A stretch of 24,843 nt of DNA, taken from positions 1 through 24,843 of the IMG/VR virus record IMGVR_UViG_3300035182_000641; one strand, 5' to 3'. Positions within the stretch are counted from its first letter, which is position 1. Every line of letters begins with the position of its first letter. A program made the translations under genes and the position numbers. Below the pieces are notes generated by a model, which was not told where the DNA came from, did not search any database, and saw only the letters and a program-made list of their open reading frames with translations. The stretch comes from a virus. Below are positions 4,695 to 12,551 of the stretch, in pieces.

Positions 4695-5279
4695 ATGAGT
4701 GCGAACTGGGGCCAGTCGAAGTACAAGGCCAACCTTGGCACCCGGGCCGGGGCCGGGAGCGTAAGGGACAAGGCTGTGGATGAAATTCCTCCGGTCGGTG
4801 TGAACGCGATTGTGAAGGACAACCTCGGCCTCGTGTTCAACAAGACGAACTACCTTCCCAAGCCGAAGGTGGACCCGGAGAATGACAAGGTCCTGTATGC
4901 CCTGGTGGAGGTGCTGGCATCCATCGGCCTGGACAAGAAGCAGATCCGTATGGCCCTGGGCTGGACGGAGGATGAGTGGAATACCCGCTGCGCCTCCGAC
5001 CCCCAGATGGAGAACATGTATAATCAGGGTGGGACTCGTGGGATCGCCCTGATCGCGAACCGGCATTTCCAGGCCGCCATGCAGGGGTCCATCCCCGCCA
5101 TGCAGTTCATTCTGCGTACCAAGGGTGGGTTCGTCGAGCCGAAGGAAGCCCCGATGGGACCCCAGGAGATGGCCGAGGCCATCAAGAAGTTCCTCGGGGA
5201 TGTGGCCGCCACCACCGGGATGCCACCCCTGCCGCCCCCGCGGAACGTTGATGGTGAAGAGGTCGTGGGCGGGGACTAA
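4695..5279 (+). CDS. Terminase small subunit
   Basis: 194 residues from ATG 4695, preceded by GGAGG at good spacing. The central part (KVLYALVEVLASIGLDKKQI, MALGWTEDEWNTR) reads as a DNA-binding helix-turn-helix of the small terminase type, followed by the characteristic helices around RHFQAAMQGSIPAMQFILRT that mediate ring assembly in this family. The C-terminus is Pro/Gly-rich and acidic, as in small subunits that contact the large subunit. It would recognise the phage packaging site and load DNA onto the motor. It is followed two bases later by the large subunit gene. The assignment rests on helix pattern and position, since small subunits vary widely. Confidence 0.8.
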   Translation: MSANWGQSKYKANLGTRAGAGSVRDKAVDEIPPVGVNAIVKDNLGLVFNKTNYLPKPKVDPENDKVLYALVEVLASIGLDKKQIRMALGWTEDEWNTRCASDPQMENMYNQGGTRGIALIANRHFQAAMQGSIPAMQFILRTKGGFVEPKEAPMGPQEMAEAIKKFLGDVAATTGMPPLPPPRNVDGEEVVGGD

Positions 5280-5281
5280 TC

Positions 5282-6670
5282 ATGGCCGTGGCCCTGACGT
5301 ACCGCTGGACGCCCCTGCGGCCACACCCCATGCAGTATGCCTATTGGACCTCCCCACATAGGTTCAACGTGGTCCCTGCGGGCCGCCGATCTGGGAAGAC
5401 GGAACTCGCAAAGAGGAAGATCGTATCCAGGGCCCTGAACCCCAATGCATCGAAGTTCCCGGACCCGCACTACTTCTGTGCTGCCCCCACCCGGGATCAG
5501 GCAAAGAGAATCTACTGGGATGACGTCAAGGCCCTGATCCCTAAGATATTCATTAGGTCCATATCGGAGACGGAGCTGACCGTGCTGACGGTCCTGGGAT
5601 CCTCGATCACGATCCTCGGTATGGACAAGCCGGAGCGGGTGGAGGGCTCCCCCTGGGACGGAGGGATTCTGGATGAATACGGCAACATGAAGGGCCACGC
5701 CTGGGGGGCCAACGTACGCCCCGCCCTGGCAGACCGGAAGGGGTGGTGTGACCTAATCGGGGTCCCGGAGGGACGCAACCACTACTACGACACGGCGGAA
5801 ATGGCCCGTGGGATGATGCTGGAGCGGAAGGAACGCTCCGAGTGGGGGTACTACCACTGGAAGTCCGTTGACATCCTGGACCCTGATGAGGTGCAGGCGG
5901 CCCGGGAGAACCTCGACCCACTGACCTTTCAGCAGGAGTACGAGGCCAGCTTCATCAACTTCACCGGGCGGGCCTACTACACCTACGAGGACCAGAACAA
6001 GGCCCACCTGATCTACGACCCCCGGGCCACGTTGATCATTTGTCTGGACTTCAATGTGGACCCCGGGGTGGCGGTGATCTGCCAGGAGATGCGCCTCCCC
6101 TGGGATGTGGAGGTGGTGAAGAAGTCCCCGGAGGGGATCGTATACAAGGAGTATGAGCCGGTGTACGGTACTGGGGTGATCGGAGAAGTATACATCCCGT
6201 ACAACAGCAACACCCCCGCTGTGTGCAACAAGCTGATACATGACTGGGGACACCACGAGGGCCGGGTACATTTCTACGGGGATGCCTCCGGTGGGGCCAG
6301 GGGCACCGCGAGGGTGGAGGGCTCGGACTGGGACATCGTGAAGGAGATGATGAGGCCGGTATTCGGCCCCCGGGTACTGTTCTACCTCAAGTCGGCCAAC
6401 CCCGCAGAACGGTCCAGGATCAACGCCGTGAATACCCGGGCCTGCAACGGTGCCGGGGTAAGGAAGCTGGCGGTGGACACCAGGAAGGCTCCCTTCACCT
6501 CGAAGGATCTGGAGGGTGTACGCCTCCTGGAGGGTGGGGCGGGGGAGATTGACAAGAGGTCGGACAAGAGCCTTACCCACCTGTCGGATGCCCTGGGGTA
6601 TTACATCGAGTACGAGTTCCCTGTAAACGCCAACCGTGGTATCGTGAAGATTGGAACGACTGGGAGGTAG
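5282..6670 (+). CDS. Terminase large subunit
   Basis: 462 residues, normal length for the family. N-terminal ATPase: Walker A G34-R-R-S-G-K-T-E41, Walker B with GGILDE (Asp131, Glu132). C-terminal RNase H-like nuclease: Asp256 in CLDFNVDPG and Asp334 in FYGDASGG, with a third acidic site in HLSDALGYY near the end. The protein is the packaging motor: it hydrolyses ATP to pump DNA through the portal and cuts concatemers into genomes. The start ATG 5282 lies two bases after the small subunit stop, with GGGG upstream as a weak ribosome-binding site, consistent with translational coupling. Confidence 0.95.
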   Translation: MAVALTYRWTPLRPHPMQYAYWTSPHRFNVVPAGRRSGKTELAKRKIVSRALNPNASKFPDPHYFCAAPTRDQAKRIYWDDVKALIPKIFIRSISETELTVLTVLGSSITILGMDKPERVEGSPWDGGILDEYGNMKGHAWGANVRPALADRKGWCDLIGVPEGRNHYYDTAEMARGMMLERKERSEWGYYHWKSVDILDPDEVQAARENLDPLTFQQEYEASFINFTGRAYYTYEDQNKAHLIYDPRATLIICLDFNVDPGVAVICQEMRLPWDVEVVKKSPEGIVYKEYEPVYGTGVIGEVYIPYNSNTPAVCNKLIHDWGHHEGRVHFYGDASGGARGTARVEGSDWDIVKEMMRPVFGPRVLFYLKSANPAERSRINAVNTRACNGAGVRKLAVDTRKAPFTSKDLEGVRLLEGGAGEIDKRSDKSLTHLSDALGYYIEYEFPVNANRGIVKIGTTGR

Positions 6671-6673
6671 TCA

Positions 6674-8173
6674 ATGCCCGTCAGCACTCCCCACCCCGAA
6701 TACTCTCGTGACATCAGGATGTGGACCCTCCTCCGGGACTGTTACGAGGGGGAGGAAGCGGTGAAGGCCAAGGGCGAGGTGTACCTGCCCAAGCTGGCCG
6801 AGGACTCGCCCGATGAATACGATGCCTACCGGATGCGGGCCAGCTTCTTCCCCGCCCTCACCCGCACCGTGGACGGCCTGGTGGGTGGGGTGTTCCGGGT
6901 GGAACCCATCGTGGAGTTCCCGGAGCAGGATTGGGCGGATGATGTCACCCTCACCGGCATGAATATCCCCCAGCTATCGAAGCTTCTCACCACTGAATGT
7001 GCCATTCAGGCCCGGGTCGGGGTCCTCGTGGACTGGGATGACGTCCACCAGCGACCCTTCCTCACTGTGTACCCCACGGAGACCATCCTGAACTGGGGTA
7101 GGGACTACGTGGTCCTCCGGGAGAAGATCTATGAGCCGGGGATGTCGGGGGACATCTTTGCAACCCGGACGGTGATCCGATACCGCTTCATCCAGAAGCT
7201 CCCGGAGGGCGGGGCGAAGGTGGAGACCTACGAGCAGGTGTCCATCCCGAACAAGGCCGAGGAGGGTGTATCCCCCACCCCCTCCAGCACCCGGTTCATC
7301 CGGCCAGTCATGCCCGATCCTGATTTCTTCCCCTTCGTGTTCATCCGGCCCCTGGGTGATGCTATCACCTACGCCCGCCCGCCCCTCCTGGGCCTTGCGA
7401 GGGTGAACCTCTCCTGCTACCTCAACTCCGCCGACCTGGAGAATGGCCGCCATCTCACCGCCCTCCCGACTCCCTGGATCGCGGACGACGACATCAAGAA
7501 CGAGATCAAATCCAACCCCGGGATGAAGATCAAGCTGGGGTCCAAGGCTGCGTTCATCCTGGGCAGGGGCTCCCAGGCCGGATTCCTGGAGTACACCGGG
7601 CAGGGCCTGGGGGCCCTGGAGCGGGCCATCGAGCAGAAGAAGTCCGAGATGGCCGCCCTCGGGGCCATGATGATCCTCCAGCAGAGGAAGCAGGTGGAAT
7701 CCTCGGAGACTGCCAGGATCCATGCATCCGCGCAGACCTCCATCATGGGGAACATCGTGACCGGTACGGAGAACGGGGTGAGGAAGGCCCTGGATCTCAT
7801 GCTCCGGCTCGCCAACCGGAAGGCCGCATTCAAGTTCACCATGAACCGGGACTTCGTCGAAGTCGCCATGGACCCGACCGAACTCCTCGCCCTGGTCCAG
7901 ACGTGGCAGGCTGGTGGGTTCGACCAGGAAATCCTGGCCTGGAACCTCAAGAAGGCCGGGTACGTCCCGCCTGAGACCTCCATCGAGGATGTCATCAAGA
8001 AGGCCCAGGCAGAAGTCGCTAACCGCCAGAAGAAGGCTATGGAAGTGGCCCGGGCCACGGGTGGCGGCCAGAACCCCCTGATGGGCCAGGCTGGTGATCC
8101 CACGAAGGCCGAGCGGAGGCAGACCGACAAGGGGGCGAAGTCCGATCCGCCCAGGCCCAATGTGGAAGTGTAG
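6674..8173 (+). CDS. Portal protein (DUF4055 family)
   Basis: 499 residues. The beginning (about residues 10-80: RDIRMWTLLRDCYEGEEAVK, YLPKLAEDSPDEYDAYRMRA, LTRTVDGLVGGVFR) is the hallmark of DUF4055 portal proteins, and the central region has the expected SAETARIHA-type helix (ESSETARIHASAQTSIM). It forms the dodecameric ring at one capsid vertex through which DNA enters and leaves. The ribosome-binding site GGGAGGTAG overlaps the large terminase stop codon, three bases before this gene. The last 40 residues are Gly/Lys/Pro-rich and probably flexible. Confidence 0.9.
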   Translation: MPVSTPHPEYSRDIRMWTLLRDCYEGEEAVKAKGEVYLPKLAEDSPDEYDAYRMRASFFPALTRTVDGLVGGVFRVEPIVEFPEQDWADDVTLTGMNIPQLSKLLTTECAIQARVGVLVDWDDVHQRPFLTVYPTETILNWGRDYVVLREKIYEPGMSGDIFATRTVIRYRFIQKLPEGGAKVETYEQVSIPNKAEEGVSPTPSSTRFIRPVMPDPDFFPFVFIRPLGDAITYARPPLLGLARVNLSCYLNSADLENGRHLTALPTPWIADDDIKNEIKSNPGMKIKLGSKAAFILGRGSQAGFLEYTGQGLGALERAIEQKKSEMAALGAMMILQQRKQVESSETARIHASAQTSIMGNIVTGTENGVRKALDLMLRLANRKAAFKFTMNRDFVEVAMDPTELLALVQTWQAGGFDQEILAWNLKKAGYVPPETSIEDVIKKAQAEVANRQKKAMEVARATGGGQNPLMGQAGDPTKAERRQTDKGAKSDPPRPNVEV

Positions 8174-8200
8174 ATTAACTTCGGGCCAAGTAATTCCGCC

Positions 8201-8250
8201 CCATTGTGAACAGTGGTAACCTAGGTTTTTTCCGCCGGGTGCGGATTTTT
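8201..8250 (+). terminator. Two stem-loops in portal-scaffold gap, second followed by U-run
   Basis: First stem CCATTG/CAGTGG (8201-8216). Second stem TCCGC-CGGGT-GCGGA (8231-8245) followed by TTTTT (8246-8250). The second has the form of a short intrinsic terminator, but with only five base pairs it would be leaky. It ends just before the scaffold ribosome-binding site. Confidence 0.4.
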
Positions 8251-8265
8251 CTGCTGGAGGCAGAT

Positions 8266-9012
8266 ATGGACCCTCAACTCAAGGCTGTGCTGAAGACCCT
8301 GGAGGGTCTGAAGCCTGAGGAAGCTGAGATGTACAAGCAGGACGGGGAGATCTTCGTCCTCGACACCGACAAGTACTTCCACGGCATGTCCTCGGCCCGT
8401 GACAAGGAGAAGCAGGAAGCTCAGAAGCTTCGTGAAATCCTCAAACCCTTCGAGGAGAAGCTGGGCCCCCTCAAGGACATGAACCTGGAAGAGCTGCAGG
8501 AGGCCATGAAGCTCCACCAGAAGACCAAGGACAAGCAGATGATCGACGCCGGGAAGGTGGACGAGCTCGTCGAGCAGAAGGTCACGGGCCGCGTCGAGAA
8601 TCTCAAGAAGGACTACGAGAACCGGCTCCAGGCCGCCGAGTCCCGCGCCGTGAAGGCCGAGTCCATGCTGAACACCCTCGTGGTGGACAACAACGTCCAG
8701 ATTGCTGCGGTCAAGGCCGGGGTGCTCCCCGAGGCCATGGAGGACGTGTCCTACCGCGCCTCCAAGGTGTTCCGTGCGGTAGATGGGAAGCCCATCCCCA
8801 TGAAGGGTGATGAAGTCATCTACGGAAAGGACGGGAAGACCCCCCTCACCATGGACGAGTGGCTCGAAGAGTTGAAGTCCCGTGCCCCCCACTTCTTCAA
8901 GCGGCCCGAGGGTTCCGGGACCCGCCCGGGGGCGGGCAACGGGGGAGCCGAGAACAATACCAGTGGGCTCATGGGGGTGGAACGCCTGAAGGCTGCGCGG
9001 CGCAGGTCCTAG
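8266..9012 (+). CDS. Capsid scaffolding protein
   Basis: 248 residues from ATG 8266, with GGAGG five bases before it; the in-frame upstream start at 8206 runs through the hairpins and has no ribosome-binding site. The protein is highly charged and helical, with long coiled-coil-like Glu/Lys runs from about residue 40 to 140 (EKQEAQKLREILKPFEEKLG, VENLKKDYENRLQAAESRAV). It has a small folded region (VDGKPIPMKGDEVIYGKDGK) and a basic tail (ERLKAARRRS). That composition and its position between portal and major capsid genes define a scaffold, which directs procapsid assembly and then leaves. A basic C-terminus that binds the capsid protein is common in such scaffolds. Confidence 0.85.
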   Translation: MDPQLKAVLKTLEGLKPEEAEMYKQDGEIFVLDTDKYFHGMSSARDKEKQEAQKLREILKPFEEKLGPLKDMNLEELQEAMKLHQKTKDKQMIDAGKVDELVEQKVTGRVENLKKDYENRLQAAESRAVKAESMLNTLVVDNNVQIAAVKAGVLPEAMEDVSYRASKVFRAVDGKPIPMKGDEVIYGKDGKTPLTMDEWLEELKSRAPHFFKRPEGSGTRPGAGNGGAENNTSGLMGVERLKAARRRS

Positions 9013-9021
9013 TCTGAATAC

Positions 9022-9050
9022 TTGCGGAACTCGCCCGGTAGTGCTAGCAT
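9022..9050 (+). promoter_or_regulatory. Putative promoter for the major capsid gene
   Basis: TTGCGG (9022-9027), 17-base spacer, TAGCAT (9045-9050), with TGC directly before the -10 box (extended -10). It lies in the 132-base gap between scaffold and capsid genes and would raise capsid expression independently of upstream genes. Confidence 0.45.
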
Positions 9051-9144
9051 TTCCTCACACATTGGGCGGGTTCCCAAAATCAGCGGCTTAGGATGGTGTC
9101 CGGAGCCACTCCAACCACCAATCCCCCTCATCCGGAGGTAAATC

Positions 9145-10074
9145 ATGGCCCTCACCCTTCTGGAAGCCGCGAAGCTGGACTCCGGCAACGCGCTCCGCAC
9201 CGGCATCATCGAGCTCTACACGGGAAGCTCCGACGTCCTGCGGGTGCTCCCCTTCGACAACATCAATGGCAACGCCCTCTCCTACAACAGGGAGGAGAAG
9301 CTGCCCGGCGTCGGGTTCCGTGGCGTCAACGAGAGCTACACCGAGTCCACTGGCGTCCTCAACCCGCAGACGGAATCCCTCGTCATCGCGGGTGGCGACC
9401 TCGATGTGGACAAGTTCATCGTGGACACGATGGGCCAGGACCAGCGGGCCGTTCACGAGGGCATGAAGGTCCGCGCCCTCTCTCTTGCTTGGACCAAGAA
9501 GTTCATCAAGGGTGACGCGGACTCCGACCCCCGCGAGTTCGACGGCCTGCAGAAGCGCATCACTGGTGCCCAGCTCATCAGCAATGGGAGCAGCTCCGGT
9601 GGTGATGCCCTGTCGCTCTACAACCTCGATCGTCTGATCGATCAGGTGATCAACCCCACCCACCTCCTGATGAACAAGACCATGCGCCGCCGCCTCACCC
9701 AGGCCGCCCGTACGACCGGGATCGCCGGGTTCATCCAGTACCGGGCCGACGAGTTCGGTCGGCAGGTGGCCTACTACAACGACCTGCCCATCCTCATGGT
9801 GGATCTGGACGAGAGCCAGAACGCCATCCTGCCCTTCACCGAGGCCAACCCCGGTGGCGGCACGGCGGCTTCCACCTCGATCTACTGTCTGAGTCTGGGC
9901 GACGGGATGCTCACCGGCATCCAGGGCAACATGCCTGATGTCCGGGATCTCGGGGAGCTCCAGACCAAGCCCGCTCTCCGTACCCGCGTCGAGTGGTACT
10001 GTGGCATCGCGGCCTTCAACGGTCGTGCCGCCGCCCGCCTGAACGGCATCAAGGATGCCGCCGTCGTCGCCTAA
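9145..10074 (+). CDS. Major capsid protein (HK97 fold)
   Basis: 309 residues with a strong ribosome-binding site (GGAGGT, TCCGGAGGTAAATC before ATG). The pattern fits HK97-fold capsid proteins: an N-terminal arm and E-loop region around YNREEKLPGVGFRGVNESYT, the spine helix region near LYNLDRLIDQVINPTHLLMN, and the P-domain/A-domain segments TGIAGFIQYRADEFGRQVAY, NDLPILMVD and the final RVEWYCGIAAFNGRAAARLN. There is no N-terminal protease-cleaved delta domain, consistent with the separate scaffold gene. Hundreds of copies form the head shell. It is followed by a strong hairpin that may limit read-through or stabilise the mRNA. Confidence 0.92.
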   Translation: MALTLLEAAKLDSGNALRTGIIELYTGSSDVLRVLPFDNINGNALSYNREEKLPGVGFRGVNESYTESTGVLNPQTESLVIAGGDLDVDKFIVDTMGQDQRAVHEGMKVRALSLAWTKKFIKGDADSDPREFDGLQKRITGAQLISNGSSSGGDALSLYNLDRLIDQVINPTHLLMNKTMRRRLTQAARTTGIAGFIQYRADEFGRQVAYYNDLPILMVDLDESQNAILPFTEANPGGGTAASTSIYCLSLGDGMLTGIQGNMPDVRDLGELQTKPALRTRVEWYCGIAAFNGRAAARLNGIKDAAVVA

Positions 10075-10079
10075 CTGAT

Positions 10080-10095
10080 GGGGGCTTCGGCCCCC
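10080..10095 (+). terminator. UUCG-capped hairpin after the capsid gene
   Basis: GGGGGC-TTCG-GCCCCC, a six-pair GC stem with the very stable C(UUCG)G loop, six bases after the capsid stop. No U-run follows, so it may be a transcript-stabilising stem or weak attenuator. Confidence 0.5.
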
Positions 10096-10133
10096 TGTCA
10101 TAACCCTGAACCCACCATTCATCGAGGTACACC

Positions 10134-10514
10134 ATGAGCAGCCAGCGGACTTACGACACGGCCCTCGTCCTTCGGGCCCCGGCGACCATCAGCGCGAGTG
10201 AGAACTGCACCCCCCTCACCCCCATCTACCCGGACAAGGTGGACGAGGCCATCGTGGTGGTCAGCGTCACCAGCATCACCGGCACGACCCCCACGGCCAC
10301 CTTCGCCCTCCAGGCCAGCAACGACGGCGGAAACACCTGGATCACCCTCGCCCAGATTGGCCCCATCAGCGCCATCGGTCGCTACGAAATGGCCTGGAGC
10401 GGCATTGGTGCCACTGCCCTCTGCCCCGGCTCGGACCGCGTCCGCCTCTCCACCACCCTCGGCGGTACGTCCCCCAGCATCACGTACCAGTCCTTCCTCG
10501 CGAAGGAAGACTGA
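10134..10514 (+). CDS. Head-associated protein, possible decoration protein
   Basis: 126 residues, rich in beta-branched residues and short strands (EAIVVVSVTSITGTTPTATF, ALQASNDGGNTWITLAQIG), resembling an immunoglobulin-like or jelly-roll fold. No catalytic motif, signal peptide or membrane segment. Position directly after the major capsid gene and the beta-rich composition suggest a capsid decoration or stabilising protein. The sequence is not one I can place in a named family, so the role is inferred from context. A GC-rich hairpin with pyrimidine tail follows. Confidence 0.55.
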   Translation: MSSQRTYDTALVLRAPATISASENCTPLTPIYPDKVDEAIVVVSVTSITGTTPTATFALQASNDGGNTWITLAQIGPISAIGRYEMAWSGIGATALCPGSDRVRLSTTLGGTSPSITYQSFLAKED

Positions 10515-10519
10515 AGATA

Positions 10520-10535
10520 GGGCCCACTGGGGCCC
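10520..10535 (+). terminator. GGGCCC-ACTG-GGGCCC hairpin with T-rich tail
   Basis: Six GC pairs, four-base loop, followed by TTCTTCCTT. It begins six bases after the stop of the decoration-like gene. Intrinsic-terminator-like, probably partial because the next gene has no evident promoter. Confidence 0.55.
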
Positions 10536-10573
10536 TTCTTCCTTCCCCCAACCTTCACACCCCAAGGTGAACC

Positions 10574-10744
10574 ATGGCATCCGAAGACGGAAAGTCCCGC
10601 AAGGCCCCCGAACGCGTTACCCTCTACCACATCTCCACCGGGGAGCCCGTGGAGGTCTTTCAGGTGGATGCCCGGGAGCTGATGGATTCCGGGGAGTACA
10701 CCGAGTCCAAGGCGAAGATCAAGAAGGCCCCCGACGGCAAGTAG
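10574..10744 (+). CDS. Small head protein, 56 aa, hypothetical
   Basis: ATG 10574 to TAG 10744, preceded by AAGGTG. The protein is charged: a basic start (MASEDGKSRKAPERVTLYH), a central segment STGEPVEVFQVDARELMDSG and a lysine-rich end (KAKIKKAPDGK). The pattern 'hydrophobic strand, turn, VDARE..' resembles small head proteins in which a short beta-hairpin is followed by a helix, but I cannot name a family. It lies between two hairpins, so its level may be set by attenuation. Confidence 0.65.
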   Translation: MASEDGKSRKAPERVTLYHISTGEPVEVFQVDARELMDSGEYTESKAKIKKAPDGK

Positions 10745-10763
10745 CCTAGGTCCTACCCCCGCC

Positions 10764-10794
10764 GGGCCCGTATCGGAAATTCCGGTGCGGGCCC
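10764..10794 (+). terminator. Long 15-bp hairpin before the connector gene
   Basis: A 31-base inverted repeat from GGGCCCG to CGGGCCC with 13 Watson-Crick and two G-U pairs, leaving a single A at the centre. Followed by GCGCCTTT. The strongest stem in the window, placed 20 bases before the next start codon. Confidence 0.6.
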
Positions 10795-10813
10795 GCGCCT
10801 TTAGGAGAAGTCG

Positions 10814-11326
10814 ATGGCCACCCTTTCCCTCATTGCTGATCCCACCAATGTGAACGCGAACTCCTACTGCGATGTGGGTTTTGCGGACGCCTACCACTCT
10901 GCCCGCCTGTTCAATGACGAGTGGACTGCGGCCACCCCGGATCAGAAAGTAGCGGTCCTGGTGTGGTCCACCGGCATCCTGGACTCCCTCCCCTGGTGTG
11001 GCTCCAGGCTGAAGGAGGACATGGACCCCACCATCCTCTCCATCCTGCGCTGGCCCAGAGCCTTCCTGAAGGACAGGGATGGGAATGACCTTTCGGCCTT
11101 GGTTGTCCCCCCGGATATCCAGAAGGCCACGGCGGAACTGGCTCTGTTCATGCTCAGGGAAGATCGGACCGAAGGACTCCCCATGATGCATATGGATGCC
11201 CAGCAGTTGGGACCCATCAACATGCGGAAGTTCAGCTACAACAAGTTCCCAGCCTCCGTGCTTGCCCTGATCAACCCCTACGTCCAGATGCAGTCCCAGT
11301 CCCAACCCAGGGTCATGAGGGTGTAA
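10814..11326 (+). CDS. Head-tail connector (adaptor; DnaT-like annotation class)
   Basis: 170 residues. Features typical of the phage adaptor often labelled 'DnaT-like': an N-terminal NANSYCDVGFADAYHSARL segment, helices with an ALIxAT-like VLVWSTGILDSL, and LRWPRAFLKDRDGN before further helices. These proteins bind beneath the portal ring after packaging and prepare the neck for tail joining. Ribosome-binding site AGGAGA. The next gene starts one base after its stop. Confidence 0.75.
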   Translation: MATLSLIADPTNVNANSYCDVGFADAYHSARLFNDEWTAATPDQKVAVLVWSTGILDSLPWCGSRLKEDMDPTILSILRWPRAFLKDRDGNDLSALVVPPDIQKATAELALFMLREDRTEGLPMMHMDAQQLGPINMRKFSYNKFPASVLALINPYVQMQSQSQPRVMRV

Positions 11327-11327
11327 C

Positions 11328-11723
11328 ATGACGAGTGCTCTCGTGAATGCTGCGCGGAGAACCATGAAGTCAAAAGGTTCTCCCATGACCTATGTGTCAA
11401 TCTCGGACCCGGTGCTGAATCCGATTACCAGGGTGGCTAGTGCCGTAGAGACTACTTACCCAATTTACGGGATGATTGACAATACCTCCATGGTGGGCCT
11501 GGGGAGGATCTATGGCGATGGTCTGGTGAAGGCGGGGGACTCTAACATCTATTTCATCGGGGATACCCCCTTCGACCCGAAGCAGGGGGATCGAATCGAA
11601 TTCAACGGGGAGGTCCGTGAAGTCATTCTCCTTAAGGCCATCTACATGGGGACTGTCCCGGTGATGTGGCGGGCCCTCACTCGGTCCGGCCACCGGTCGG
11701 GGGCCAGGAGTACGGTGGTGTAG
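11328..11723 (+). CDS. Head closure / neck protein
   Basis: 131 residues, beta-rich in the second half (GLVKAGDSNIYFIGDTPFDP, GDRIEFNGEVREVILLKAIY), as expected of SPP1 gp16-like stoppers, which contain a small beta-barrel and plug the portal after packaging. Assignment rests on order (adaptor, this gene, gp10-like, tail terminator) and fold-like pattern, not on a specific motif. It starts one base after the connector stop and ends one base before the next start. Confidence 0.65.
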   Translation: MTSALVNAARRTMKSKGSPMTYVSISDPVLNPITRVASAVETTYPIYGMIDNTSMVGLGRIYGDGLVKAGDSNIYFIGDTPFDPKQGDRIEFNGEVREVILLKAIYMGTVPVMWRALTRSGHRSGARSTVV

Positions 11724-11724
11724 G

Positions 11725-12138
11725 GTGGCCAACGACTTCACAAACAAGGTGATGGGCTGGTCTAGAAAGGCTCAGCGGAATCTCCGGTATGTTGTGAAGG
11801 GCAGCACCTACGAGTTCTTCTGCCGGTTGGTTGACCGAACCCCGGTGGATACTGGGAGAGCCAGGGGGAATTGGGAAATCACAGTGACCTCCGGGTACAA
11901 AGGCGAGTCCACGAATTACGACCCTAACCGATTCGATAAGACGGGGGACGCCACAAAGGCCAGGGCTTGGGCCGTCCTGGAGGAGGCTGTAGGGAAGCGG
12001 GCTTACATCGTGAACAACACCCCGTACTTCCAGTATTTGGACAAGGGGTGGTCACAACAGGCCCCCCATGGTATCATTCAGGTTACGGTTTCCGAGTTCG
12101 GAGGGATTGCCAGCGGATACGCACGGAAGGCTGACTGA
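11725..12138 (+). CDS. HK97 gp10-like tail completion protein
   Basis: 137 residues starting with GTG 11725. The family signature is clear: an N-terminal helix with KAQRNLRYVVKGSTYEFFCR, then RTPVDTGRARGNWEITV, and near the end YIVNNTPYFQYLDKGWSQQA followed by PHGI. This is the HK97 gp10-like family, joining the neck to the tail tube. Its TGA overlaps the ATG of the next gene. Confidence 0.88.
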   Translation: MANDFTNKVMGWSRKAQRNLRYVVKGSTYEFFCRLVDRTPVDTGRARGNWEITVTSGYKGESTNYDPNRFDKTGDATKARAWAVLEEAVGKRAYIVNNTPYFQYLDKGWSQQAPHGIIQVTVSEFGGIASGYARKAD

Positions 12139-12539
12139 TGCACCCAGAAATTTCAGCTACCCTGGAGAACGCGGTCATGACCGCGCTTTCCCCGTTGCCC
12201 GTGAAGCTGGAGAATATGGGTTATGATCCCGTGCCAGGGAAGCCCTGGGCCCGTTTCACATACCGGCCCGCCCGCACCGAGTCGGCGGCTTTGGGTGCGA
12301 AGACTGTGGAATACAAGGGCTACGCCCAGGTGGACATCTTCGTCCCCGCTGGGAGTGGCCCGGGTGCCGCTGACGCCTATGCAAATGCTGTGGAAGCTGC
12401 TCTCCCCATCGGGATGTCCATCCCGGTGGGTTCTGATGGTCTGAACATCATCTCCGTATCCAGAATGCATTCCGTGGAAGAACCCGTGTGGTACAATGTT
12501 CCTATCGGCATCTTCTGGCGTCTCCACCACCAGCTTTAA
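12138..12539 (+). CDS. Tail terminator protein
   Basis: 133 residues. The pattern (helix with ISATLENAVMTALSPL, central strand WARFTYRPAR, then a VDIFVPAGSG strand, helix AADAYANAVEAAL and a final strand with WYNVPIGIFWRLHHQL) matches DUF4128/lambda gpU-like terminators, which cap the tail tube at its full length. The gene overlaps the stop of the gp10-like gene and lies directly before the tail tube gene, the expected order. Confidence 0.75.
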   Translation: MHPEISATLENAVMTALSPLPVKLENMGYDPVPGKPWARFTYRPARTESAALGAKTVEYKGYAQVDIFVPAGSGPGAADAYANAVEAALPIGMSIPVGSDGLNIISVSRMHSVEEPVWYNVPIGIFWRLHHQL

Positions 12540-12551
12540 AGGAGGAATCCC

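Noticed and set aside
5753-6580. Long leftward frame (275 codons) antisense to the large terminase
   Set aside because: GC-rich antisense shadow; the sense strand carries clear Walker A, Walker B and nuclease motifs.
9088-10122. Long leftward frame (344 codons) antisense to the capsid gene
   Set aside because: Rich in Gly, Asp, Val and His in the pattern of reverse-complemented GC-rich coding sequence; no ribosome-binding site.
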